The position numbers and the translations under genes are program-made. A DNA stretch of 64,000 bases from Candidatus Aalborgicola bjergmarkensis (GTDB lineage: Bacteria > Pseudomonadota > Gammaproteobacteria > Burkholderiales > Burkholderiaceae_C), in assembly GCA_016708725.1 (NCBI GenBank), contig JADJFE010000002.1, positions 496,001-560,000 on the forward strand, read 5' to 3'. Shown piece by piece: positions 51,486 to 59,586 of this stretch; position 1 is the stretch's first letter, and the number at the start of each line of letters is the position of its first letter. A model generated the notes under the pieces. It ran no database searches, was not told where the DNA came from, and saw only the letters and a program-made list of their open reading frames with translations.

Positions 51486-52514
51486 ATGAAGATTCTATTT
51501 ATTGGTTCTATACCGGGGCACAAGCCTGAATCCGGACAAAAACCATTGCCGGAACATGATGCCCTTTTTACGGCAGCGCGGGAAATAGGAGAGAAAGCAG
51601 CAGAGAAAGGCCATGTAATCCTAATCGGAAGTGATAGCAAAAATACGGTGGATTACTATATTGCCCAAGGTGTAATGGATTATTGTCGCAAGAATAGCGG
51701 AATGCAAAGGCAAATAGAGGTTCACAGGCCTAACGATTCCAAATCCCCATTTGTCGAAGATGTTCCTGAAAACTTAAGCATAGTGAGGCAGTATTATCAC
51801 GAGGATTCAAGTAATCCGCATAAATGGATAGTTACTCATGTTAGGGCGCTTGATTCTTGTGATTGCATTGTTACACTGGGAGGAGGCGCTAGTACGAGAA
51901 TTGTTGGAAATATCGCTGCTGATCGCGAGATGGCGATAGTTGCGATTTCTTCTTTCGGCGGCACTTCTGCTGAATTGTTCGACCGATTGCAATATGTGTA
52001 TAAATATAAAGTAAAAAATAAGAGTGTCATACAAAGCATTATTCGTCCTTGGTCTGCTGATTCTGCTGAAAACGTAATAGCAATATCTGAAGCCTTAACG
52101 GAATCCGGAAGAAAAACACCGCATTTATATTTTATTAGTTATAGCTGGACTAATTCCGCTGAAGCGGATCATGTCGAAGCATTGTTGCGAAGAAATGGTC
52201 GTAGTGTGCTTCGTGATGAGAATAATGTTAAAACCGGTGGTAGCTTATCTGGGGCTATAGAGTTACTAATAAAACAATCGGATACGTTTTTGGCTTTATG
52301 GAGTGATTCATACTCAAGAAGTTCTTGGTGCCCTCAAGAACTTGAGTTCGCTATCAATAAGTCATCAAAAAATGAAAAACCTACGAGAGTGGTCGTTTGT
52401 GCACTGGACGATACCTCAACACCAATTAGAGTAACTGACACTTTGCGGAGCCAAGGGCAAGATAGAACTCAACGAGAATTGACTATTCTGCGTCTGTTGA
52501 AAGAAGAAGGCTAA
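51486..52514 (+). CDS. SLOG-TIR protein (defence cassette)
   Basis: Three hundred and forty-two residues. Residues 1-200 are a SLOG-like Rossmann domain: MKILFIGSIPGHKPESGQKP, CDCIVTLGGGASTRIVGN (GGG 132-134) and AISSFGGTSAELFDRL (about 155-167), the nucleotide-sugar/ADPR-binding pattern. Residues about 212-330 are a TIR domain: LYFISYSWTNSAEADHVEALL, with Glu285 in SRSSWCPQELEFA. SLOG domains sense TIR-derived cyclic-ADP-ribose signals in Thoeris-like systems; here both are in one protein. AAGGAAATTGT precedes the ATG; it ends in the attC R'' box. Confidence 0.85.
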   Translation: MKILFIGSIPGHKPESGQKPLPEHDALFTAAREIGEKAAEKGHVILIGSDSKNTVDYYIAQGVMDYCRKNSGMQRQIEVHRPNDSKSPFVEDVPENLSIVRQYYHEDSSNPHKWIVTHVRALDSCDCIVTLGGGASTRIVGNIAADREMAIVAISSFGGTSAELFDRLQYVYKYKVKNKSVIQSIIRPWSADSAENVIAISEALTESGRKTPHLYFISYSWTNSAEADHVEALLRRNGRSVLRDENNVKTGGSLSGAIELLIKQSDTFLALWSDSYSRSSWCPQELEFAINKSSKNEKPTRVVVCALDDTSTPIRVTDTLRSQGQDRTQRELTILRLLKEEG

Positions 52515-52592
52515 CAATCACATGCACTCGGACAAAAAGCGCCGCTCGTTCCTCGCTCTGCTTGTTGCTGCCGGTGATGTAAAGCGTTAGTC
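52510..52592 (+). repeat. attC recombination site 2
   Basis: GGCTAAC ... GTTAGTC outer boxes, 83 bp. ATCAC and GTGAT inner arms pair, and a bulged, GC-rich middle (GCGCCGCTCGTTCC) fits attC geometry. The SLOG-TIR stop codon lies in the R'' box; the next gene starts 13 bp beyond R'. Confidence 0.88.
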
Positions 52593-52605
52593 GTCTTCGG
52601 ATACC

Positions 52606-53385
52606 ATGAGCAACTATCAGCCACCGACTTGCTGGATATGCGGCGACCAAGCCAATACAAGTGAGCATCGAATTAAAAAAGCAGACCTTGTACGATCTTA
52701 TGGAAGAGGGCCATACAAAGGCTCCTTGGCGCCAGTACATGTTCGGAATGGCTTAGTTACTGCAATACAGGGGCCACGTGCCGCAGTGGTGAAGTATTCA
52801 CCTTCGCTATGCGGTCCCTGCAACAGCACCCGAACACAAGCCTATGACTTGGCTTATGACCGTTTTGTATCCTGGGTATTGGAAAATGAGGAAACAGTTC
52901 TATACAAGCGATTCATCAATTTTGCGGATGTCTATGGTGCCGACTTCGAAGAATCGCAACGCAACCTTTTCAAGTATTTCGTCAAAAGTTTCGGTTGCAG
53001 GCTTGTGGATGCAGGGACACCTATTCCAGCCGACTTAGTCGCTCTACTGCCTGAAAAGTCATTTTGCACCGCGCTTAAGCTTACATTTTGCGTGAACGAA
53101 GATATTCTGCTGCTGCCACAAGTAACTCGATCGGTATTTCTTGGTAAAGGTGCCCTGATTGCGTGGGCATCCAAGGATGCACCATCAATTCACACTGGAT
53201 ACACTTGGAACGAGCACGTATCGTGGCTCACGATGAATTACTGGTATAGCCAACCTTCCGAAGGGTATATGGGTTCTACGTGGATTGCTGATGGTCAGTA
53301 CCTTTATCTTGGAAGTATCCAGCCGCTGTCATCTGAGGAGAGAGCTGCATTTTTAGAGAAAATACACGATGACGTTGAAACCTAG
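52606..53385 (+). CDS. HNH-like nuclease protein (integron cassette)
   Basis: Two hundred and fifty-nine residues. The N-terminus has paired metal cysteines and HNH-like residues: TCWICGDQANTSEHRIKKADL (Cys9, Cys12, Glu20-His21) and SLCGPCNSTRTQAYDLAYD (Cys69, Cys72, Asn73). This is the treble-clef arrangement of HNH endonuclease relatives. The rest is a globular domain without motif. Could be a defence nuclease. Followed by GGCTAAT, possibly a mutated attC R'' box. Confidence 0.7.
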   Translation: MSNYQPPTCWICGDQANTSEHRIKKADLVRSYGRGPYKGSLAPVHVRNGLVTAIQGPRAAVVKYSPSLCGPCNSTRTQAYDLAYDRFVSWVLENEETVLYKRFINFADVYGADFEESQRNLFKYFVKSFGCRLVDAGTPIPADLVALLPEKSFCTALKLTFCVNEDILLLPQVTRSVFLGKGALIAWASKDAPSIHTGYTWNEHVSWLTMNYWYSQPSEGYMGSTWIADGQYLYLGSIQPLSSEERAAFLEKIHDDVET

Positions 53386-53545
53386 TACACGGCTAATCGT
53401 GCAGCCGGAAGTTTCTAGCTCCCCGCCCCCACACCACCCACCGTGCAGGTTCGCAGTGGACGGTTCAACGCATTGGCACGCTCGACGCACAGGATCGAAG
53501 ACAGCATCGCAGCGCACAACGCCGGTTGTGATACTCTCAAAAACA

Positions 53546-53733
53546 ATAGCTGCCCCCGCTTTCCACATAAGGGCTACAGCCCGATTAGCTTTAAATTCCG
53601 CCCCCGAAAAAAGCTTCACACGGCACCAAAACCGCCAAAAACCACCCCTGGCAACCAAAACCAGCCGCCATCGGGCATTTTTACATGCCAAATCAGCCTG
53701 AAAGCCCTATAGGATAAGCGGGAACAGCTCTCA
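53546..53733. repeat. MITE-like inverted-repeat element, copy F
   Basis: ATAGCTGCCCCCGCTTTCC to GATAAGCGGGAACAGCT arms. The leader begins near 53391 with CTAATCGTGCAGCCGGAAG, as in unit E. Confidence 0.8.
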
Positions 53734-53846
53734 TATAAGGAGCGCTTCCTTGGCTGACGGTGGATGCCGTGATGGACTTTTTGCCTTGCAGCGCGGCAGA
53801 TAAGTGGAAAATCCCGATTCCCACCGATTTTCCCTCTGGAGCCCAC

Positions 53847-54799
53847 ATGAACCCAAGACAAGACTTTCCCGGCTTGGCCGCTGGCCTGGCTGCTGAACCT
53901 GCCGATCTGGCGCTGTGGTTGCCGCGCGGTGTGGCCGTGCTGGCGGCTGCGTTGGGCGGATTGGGTGTTGTGATGTGGATTGCGGCCAACTGGGAGTCCA
54001 TGGGGCGCGTGGGCCACTTCGCGCTGTTGCAGGGGCTGGTGCTGGCCAGTGGCCTGGGGGCGGGTTTGATCCAGGCGGCGCGCCTTCCGCTGGGGTTGCT
54101 GGCCATGCTGGGCATTGGCGCGCTGTTCGCGTACTTCGGCCAGACCTACCAGACGGGTGCGGATGCCTAGCAGCTGTTTGCCCTGTGGGCTTTTCTGGCG
54201 CTGCCGCTGTGCCTGGGGGCGCGCTCCGACGTGCTGTGGGTACCCTGGGCGCTGGTCGCGGTGACGGCGATTGCGCTGTGGACCCATACCTATAGCGGCC
54301 ACCGCTGGAGCGTGCAGCCGGATCAGTTCGGCGTGCACCTGCTGGCCTGGACGGCCATGCTGGCGCTGGTCGCGGCACTCAGTGGCTGGCTGCAACGCTA
54401 TACCGACGCGGGCATCTGGGGCTTGCGCACGGCGGTCACGCTGGCGGTTGCATCCATCACCCTGACCGCTTTGGGCGGTTTGTTTTTCCGCACCGTGGGT
54501 ACACAGTACCCCGTGGGGCTGCTGGTCATGGCCGTGGGCGCAGGGGTGGTGGGGACGCGGCGTCTGCCGGATGTGTTCACTCTCAGTGCGCTGGCCCTGG
54601 GCCTGAACGCCTTGCTGGTGGGCGGGCTGGTGCGCTGGTTGGGTGACGGATCATGGAGCCACGACTGGCTGGGCCGGTTGCTGCTGATTGGCCTGTTTGC
54701 CGCTGGGCTGTTGGCAGTATCGATCAGTGCCATTCTGAAGATTTCCGCCAAGCCGCCAAAGCCACCAACAAAGCGCTGGACACGGGAGAATCGGCATGA
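53847..54799 (+). pseudogene. DUF2157 membrane protein with nonsense and frameshift (unit F)
   Basis: Almost identical to the unit E gene. The Trp codon in GADAW is TAG (54168-54170), and near 54744 one base is missing (ATTTCCGCC versus ATTTCGCGCC), shifting the last ~18 codons. All else is intact, so it is recently broken. Confidence 0.88.
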
Positions 54800-56349
54800 A
54801 ACAGGCAATCGAACAGGCAAGCGAGCGGCCCTGGCCGGTGGTATTGCTCACCGCGCTGGGCGCCTGGTTTGCCGCAGTGCCCTTGCTCCTTGCCATCGGT
54901 ATGCTGCTGGGCGATATGGTGCTCACCGGCACCGGCGTGGGTATCTATTTCATCGGCATTCTGGTGTTGTGCGCATCGGTCGTGGTGCTGCGTGCTCAGG
55001 GCGTTGCCTTGTTTGTTGAACAGCTGGCTGTGCCTGGACTGCTGGTGGGCGGCGGTACGCTGGCCATAGGTTTGTACCGGGATTTCCACCGGGTGGGCGG
55101 ATCGCTCATCCTGCTGGTGGTCGTGCTCGCTCTGGCGCTGCTGATATCCAGAACCTGGCTGCGGGTCCTGTTCGGTGCCGTGGCAGCGGGCTTGCTGGCG
55201 TATGCCCTGATGCCGGACTGGCTCTGGGAGCGCCAGCGGGGCAGTGCGTTGCTCGTTCTGCACGGCTTGCTGGCGGTGTGGCTGCTGTCCTTGTGGCTGC
55301 AAGCGCGTGTGTCTGCCGTGGCGGCATGGGTGGAGCCGGTGGCGGCGGGCTGGTTGTTGGCCACATTGGTCAGGCTGACCTGGATGTCCGGCACCACCTT
55401 CCTGGTCGGTGGCGCGGTCGGCTCCAATGAAATCGGCTTTCTGTTGAGCTTGTTTGCCGATCCGCAACGCCACACCTGGCAAGCCGGTGCCAGCGTGCTG
55501 GTGCTGGCTGCTGCAGGCGTTGGTGTACTGGCCTGGCCGACGCTGCGGCGCTTTTTGCCATTGACTGTTGCGCTGGTGCTGGCGGTGCTGGCCTGGTTCA
55601 TCCCTTTGCTGGGTGCGGCGCTGCTGCCCCTGATGGTGTGCACCACCACCCAACGCTGGCGCCTGGCCGGCGCTTGCGCGCTGGCGGCGGGCTGGGTCGT
55701 GGGCGCTTTCTATTACCAACTGCATTGGCCGCTGGTGGACAAGGCACTGTTGCTGGTCGGTGCGGGCGTCGTGCTGGCCGCCCTGGCGTGGCTCGACCAA
55801 CGGCATGAGACACACGATACAACCGCCCACCCCGCAATGCAGGTAAGCCCCGGCGGCCTGGCCATGCTGGCCGCTACCCTGCTCACGCTGCTGGTGGCCA
55901 ATGGGGCAATCTGGCAGAAGCAGGACCTGATTGCGCACGGCAAGCCGGTGTTCATGGCCCTGCTGCCGCTGGACCCGCGCGCGCTCATGCAAGGGGACTT
56001 TATGCGATTGCGCTTTGCCACGCTGGACGCCCACCAGTTGCCCCTGATCGAAGACCTGCGCGGCACGCGCCCGCATATGGTGGTGCAGCTGGACGCACGC
56101 GGCGTGGCTACCCCTAAGCGCCTGCACCGCGCGGACCAGCCGCTGGCCACCGATGAAATGCTGGTGCAGCTCACGCCCAAGAACGGCGCTTGGGTGGTGG
56201 TCACCGATGCCTGGTTCTTCAAGGAGGGCGAGAGCCAGCGCTGGCAAGCCGCCAAATTCGGCGAGTTCCGCGTACTGCCCGATGGCCGGGCGCTGCTGGT
56301 GGGTATGGCGGACGATGCGCTGCGGGCTATTACGCCGGATAAGCGTTGA
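54796..56349 (+). CDS. DUF4401/GDYXXLXY membrane protein, full length (unit F)
   Basis: Five hundred and seventeen residues, very similar to unit E (QGDFMRLRFATLD signature, FFKEGESQRWQAAKF). The end MADDALRAITPDKR differs from the unit E ending. Its DUF2157 partner is inactivated. Just after its stop comes the C-terminal part of brnT. Confidence 0.9.
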   Translation: MKQAIEQASERPWPVVLLTALGAWFAAVPLLLAIGMLLGDMVLTGTGVGIYFIGILVLCASVVVLRAQGVALFVEQLAVPGLLVGGGTLAIGLYRDFHRVGGSLILLVVVLALALLISRTWLRVLFGAVAAGLLAYALMPDWLWERQRGSALLVLHGLLAVWLLSLWLQARVSAVAAWVEPVAAGWLLATLVRLTWMSGTTFLVGGAVGSNEIGFLLSLFADPQRHTWQAGASVLVLAAAGVGVLAWPTLRRFLPLTVALVLAVLAWFIPLLGAALLPLMVCTTTQRWRLAGACALAAGWVVGAFYYQLHWPLVDKALLLVGAGVVLAALAWLDQRHETHDTTAHPAMQVSPGGLAMLAATLLTLLVANGAIWQKQDLIAHGKPVFMALLPLDPRALMQGDFMRLRFATLDAHQLPLIEDLRGTRPHMVVQLDARGVATPKRLHRADQPLATDEMLVQLTPKNGAWVVVTDAWFFKEGESQRWQAAKFGEFRVLPDGRALLVGMADDALRAITPDKR

Positions 56350-56350
56350 G

Positions 56351-56431
56351 CCCCACATCATCAGTCTGCGCAAGGCAGAGAAACATGAAATCCGTCGCTA
56401 CGCGAAAGAAACTACCGGCTACTCCGGCTGA
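56351..56431 (+). pseudogene. BrnT toxin C-terminal fragment
   Basis: Only the end remains: PHIISLRKAEKHEIRRYAKE, the conserved BrnT tail (family: IISARKA...E.R.Y). Its start was replaced by the repeat-unit-F gene, with which it is accidentally in an open frame. Confidence 0.8.
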
Positions 56432-56741
56432 ATGGGAAACACTGATTGCCGCCGCTCCGGGAAAGGATCGGGAGCTGACTCCTCAAGAGGAGAAGAAGAT
56501 GGCCAATTCCGTGGTCGTGCCTGGCGGCGGCTATGCCGCTGTGAAGGAGGCACTGGCCAAGCGCAGGCGCGGCGAACGCGGGCCACAAGTGGCTGCGACC
56601 AAACAACTCGTCAGTGTCCGCTTCAGCCCAGAGGTACTTCAATACTTCAAGTCAACTGGCGCCGGTTGGCAAACCCGTATGAACGAAGTGCTGCTTCAAT
56701 GGGTGAGCAAGCGTTCTGAGAGAGGTCGCAGTGGGGTCTGA
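56385..56741 (+). CDS. brnA: BrnA-family antitoxin
   Basis: One hundred and eighteen residues. The C-terminal ribbon-helix-helix QLVSVRFSPEVLQYFKSTGAGWQTRMNEVLLQWV is the BrnA pattern; the N-terminus is Lys-rich (VATRKKLPATPAEW). Overlaps brnT by 47 nt. With the toxin destroyed, it is an orphan antitoxin and may act as a repressor. Confidence 0.88.
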   Translation: MKSVATRKKLPATPAEWETLIAAAPGKDRELTPQEEKKMANSVVVPGGGYAAVKEALAKRRRGERGPQVAATKQLVSVRFSPEVLQYFKSTGAGWQTRMNEVLLQWVSKRSERGRSGV

Positions 56742-57173
56742 TAGCCAGATCGGGCTATATCGCTTCCTGCATTCCAGTCTATGATCCTGACCATTCCTAT
56801 GGGGAACACCGTTTTATCCTGCTGGGTCAATCAGCACAAGGGCGAATATTTTCGGACCGTTGATGTACCGCCTGAAATCGGGCTATATCGCTTGTGGTAC
56901 GTGCGGGATGCGCTATCCTAAGAATAGCAATGCGTATCAACGTGTCAACGCGAAACCGGATGTGATTTTTACCCAGTAAACGTAGGCAGACGTAAGCCTC
57001 TTTGGCTCTAAAGGCTATAGTGCGGGTGGGGAGAGTGTGCGCACGCAACTGATCCAGCAGCCGGGTTGACGTAAAAACCGGCATGCTGGTTTTTCTGAGG
57101 ATGTTATGGCTGTTCATGTATACATGCATATTGGCTGCAAGCCTTACTGCAAGCGGGTTTGCTTTGGCTGCCG
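56742..57173. other. Region with integron-fragment copy 3 and no intact gene
   Basis: Holds two ATCGGGCTATATCGCTT motifs (also once at about 49458), then about 280 bp similar to 49450-49745, including intI fragment 3. A spurious frame covers it; nothing else is seen. Confidence 0.6.
56990..57117 (-). pseudogene. Integron integrase N-terminal fragment 3
   Basis: MNSHNILRKTSMPVFTSTRL, LLDQLRAH..., then KEAYV after a frame disturbance (TLPTRTIAFRA in place of IRPLHYSPRT). It marks the end of the accessory region; normal chromosome follows. Confidence 0.7.
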
Positions 57174-58361
57174 ATGAAATGCTTTTGCAGCTTGCGTAGC
57201 GCATTACTCGTTGCTGGTTCGGTGCTGGCCCTGCTCGCAGGCTGTGTGGCGCTGGATGCACCGAAAAAAACGGTATTGCCACCCGATTTACGTCAGGGCG
57301 AAGGCATCCTGTGGACGGACCTCGACAGTGCCACGCGGCAAGCGCGCATTGCCCGGCTGCTGCCTGCCACGGTCAAGGACCGCAGTGGCTGGGCGATTGA
57401 TTTGCAGATTACCTACGACGCGATTGGTATTCCTGCTGCGCCGACCACGTTTTGCGCCAGCATCGCCGTCATCGAGCAAGAATCCGGTTTTCAGGTCAAT
57501 CCCGTAATTCCCGGCCTGCCCGGCATTGTCCGCCGTGAACTGGAGCGCCGCCTGGGCAGCTACAACATTCCATTATTTTTGCTGGATGCCGCCTTGCTGA
57601 AAAAATCGCCCAATGGCAGCAGCTACGGCGAACGCATTGCCGCCCTGAAAACAGAACAGCAGGTGAGCACGCTTTTTGACGAGATGATTGCCGAATTGCC
57701 CTTTGGCGAAGCGCTGCTGGCCGACAAGAACCCGGTGCATACCGCCGGACCCATGCAAGTCAGCGTGGCCTTTGCCGAGAAATACAGCGCGGAAAAGCCC
57801 TATCCCTATGCAAGCAACAAACGCATGCGCGATGAGCTTTTTACCCGACGTGGTGGCTTGTATTTTGGTGTGGCCATCTTGCTCGACTACCCGGCCCCTT
57901 ACGATGATGTGCTCTACCGGTTTGCCGATTTCAATGCCGGGCGATTCAGCAGCCGCAACGCCGCCTTCCAATCCGCACTGGCAAAACTTACTGGCGAGGC
58001 CATCGCGCGCGATGGCGATTTGCTGCGTTACGCATCCGGCAAACCCAGCGATGCCGTGAGCGCTGTCGAAAGCGCCCTGCTGGGCATCTCGCACCGCCTG
58101 GATATGCGGCGCAGCGACATCCGGCGCGACCTGTTGCTGGAAAAATCGGCTGAATTCGGCAGTAGCCCTCTATACAAAAAACTGTTTCAGTTAGCCAATG
58201 CCAATGCAAATTCCAATGCCAGCACAGGCAGCCCCCTGCCCCACCAGGCGATGCCCACTATTGACCTGAAGAGCCCGAAAATCACCCGCAAGCTCACCAC
58301 CGACTGGTTTGCGCACCGTGTGAAAGACCGCTACCGCCAGTGCCTGGCGCGTGACGGGTGA
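57174..58361 (+). CDS. DUF1615 family lipoprotein
   Basis: Three hundred and ninety-five residues from MKCFCSLRSALLVAGSVLALLAGCVALD, a lipoprotein signal with LAGC lipobox. Mature part: DLDSATRQARIARLLPATVKDRSGWAIDL, CASIAVIEQESGFQVNPVIPGL, GPMQVSVAFAEKYS, RRGGLYFGVAILLDYPAPYDD; the EQESGF and GPMQVS segments resemble a lysozyme-like transglycosylase fold. DUF1615 proteins are outer-membrane lipoproteins of beta-proteobacteria. The start lies within former intI-attI flanking sequence, so its promoter may have changed. A short Asn-Ala-rich run (NANANSNAS) lies near the end. Confidence 0.85.
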   Translation: MKCFCSLRSALLVAGSVLALLAGCVALDAPKKTVLPPDLRQGEGILWTDLDSATRQARIARLLPATVKDRSGWAIDLQITYDAIGIPAAPTTFCASIAVIEQESGFQVNPVIPGLPGIVRRELERRLGSYNIPLFLLDAALLKKSPNGSSYGERIAALKTEQQVSTLFDEMIAELPFGEALLADKNPVHTAGPMQVSVAFAEKYSAEKPYPYASNKRMRDELFTRRGGLYFGVAILLDYPAPYDDVLYRFADFNAGRFSSRNAAFQSALAKLTGEAIARDGDLLRYASGKPSDAVSAVESALLGISHRLDMRRSDIRRDLLLEKSAEFGSSPLYKKLFQLANANANSNASTGSPLPHQAMPTIDLKSPKITRKLTTDWFAHRVKDRYRQCLARDG

Positions 58362-58374
58362 TGGATGATGGATA

Positions 58375-59586
58375 TCAAAAGCCCGGCAGCCGGTTGAGCG
58401 CCCGGCGTACCTTTTCCGCATTGACGATGACCCGCACATGCTGGTAGCTGACCGGCTTGTGGATCGCGTAGGCTGGCTCGGCGGTGTTGTAGGGGGTGTA
58501 GCGGGAAACGGGCATGCCTTTTTTGTCCAGAATGCCAATCACCCACGGCGTGTTGGCGCGTGTGCCACGGCGCGCGGATACGGCAATTTCTCCGGTGACC
58601 AGCTGCACGTAGCTGCCCGGTGGATAAAAACCCACCGCCTGGGCCATGGCGGAACCCAGCTCCACCGTGTTACCCGTGGCCCCGACGATCATGGACTTGA
58701 CGGCTTGCACCGGAGAAATGGGTGCGCGTGTTTCCCGCGTTGCCATCTTCGCCACAAAGGTATCCGCCAGACTCAACAGGCGTCGGCTCATGAGGTTACC
58801 CGGAAAGCCCAGCGGGGAATCCGGTTCGTGGTGCCATTGCACGATGTCGATCTGGTCAAAGTCACCGACGTCAAAACTTTGCAATATGTCCACGCTGCGT
58901 TGCGGATGTTGCCGGATGCGTTCACGCTGCGCATCGGATGGCGCCGTTTTCTGGCGTGCGAAGCTATCCTGATCGCGCGCCATGCCAATGTTCATGGTCA
59001 GTGCGGCGCGCAGCAAGGACTGGCGTTGTGTACTATCGAGCGCCAGTTTTTGCGCTGTCAGTTCGCAAATGGCCGCACACAGCAAAGCGTGCGTGGCGCA
59101 ATAACCGAGGTTGAGGTCCGGCAGCGCCTGAAAGAGAAGAAACAGACTGTCATCGGGGTCTTCCTGGAGCAACTTCAAAACCTTGGTCTCGATGTTGGTC
59201 AGACGTTGCAAGGGGTTGATGGCCAGACCTCCCTGGTACAGGATGCCGCGCAGCACCTCTTGCAAATCCAGCCAGCCACCGTTGATGTGCTCACTGACAA
59301 TGTAATCACGCTGCAAAATATTACTGGGCATGGGTGCCTGGGCGATAGTCTTCAAGTCCACTCCGTCACGCAGCATGGCATGCACCATGCGTTCGTAGGA
59401 ACGCTGCCAGGCCTGGGCATCGGTTGCGGTGGTGGATGCCTGGAAGGCATGCAGCTTCTCCCGATGTTGTTCAGAAACAACCAGTTGGCCACGCCGCAAC
59501 AACAGTTGCCCCGATGGGTTCCAGATATCGACCGGCAAGGGTTTGCCGATTGCCAGCATGTCAATGGGAATCGAAACGTAATCCAC
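58375..59586 (-). CDS. Degenerate HD-GYP domain protein
   Basis: Four hundred and three residues. The N-terminus (MDYVSIPIDMLAIGKPLPVDIW, LLLRRGQLVVSEQHREKL) matches DUF3391-like HD-GYP companions. The HD-GYP region is recognisable (ALTMNIGMARDQDSF, RIRQHPQRSVDILQSF, IVQWHHEPDSPLGFP), but the HD pair normally found in LLHDIGK is replaced by TMNIGM and GYP by GFP, so phosphodiesterase activity on cyclic-di-GMP is doubtful. The HHEP Glu pair remains. Downstream of alr on the same strand, gap zero. Confidence 0.8.
   Translation of the reverse strand: MDYVSIPIDMLAIGKPLPVDIWNPSGQLLLRRGQLVVSEQHREKLHAFQASTTATDAQAWQRSYERMVHAMLRDGVDLKTIAQAPMPSNILQRDYIVSEHINGGWLDLQEVLRGILYQGGLAINPLQRLTNIETKVLKLLQEDPDDSLFLLFQALPDLNLGYCATHALLCAAICELTAQKLALDSTQRQSLLRAALTMNIGMARDQDSFARQKTAPSDAQRERIRQHPQRSVDILQSFDVGDFDQIDIVQWHHEPDSPLGFPGNLMSRRLLSLADTFVAKMATRETRAPISPVQAVKSMIVGATGNTVELGSAMAQAVGFYPPGSYVQLVTGEIAVSARRGTRANTPWVIGILDKKGMPVSRYTPYNTAEPAYAIHKPVSYQHVRVIVNAEKVRRALNRLPGF

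Noticed and set aside
54724..56373. 549-codon minus-strand frame opposite the GDYXXLXY gene of unit F
   Set aside because: Gln/His/Arg-rich antisense of Leu/Ala-rich membrane helices; a similar shadow occurs opposite unit E, so conservation reflects the sense gene.
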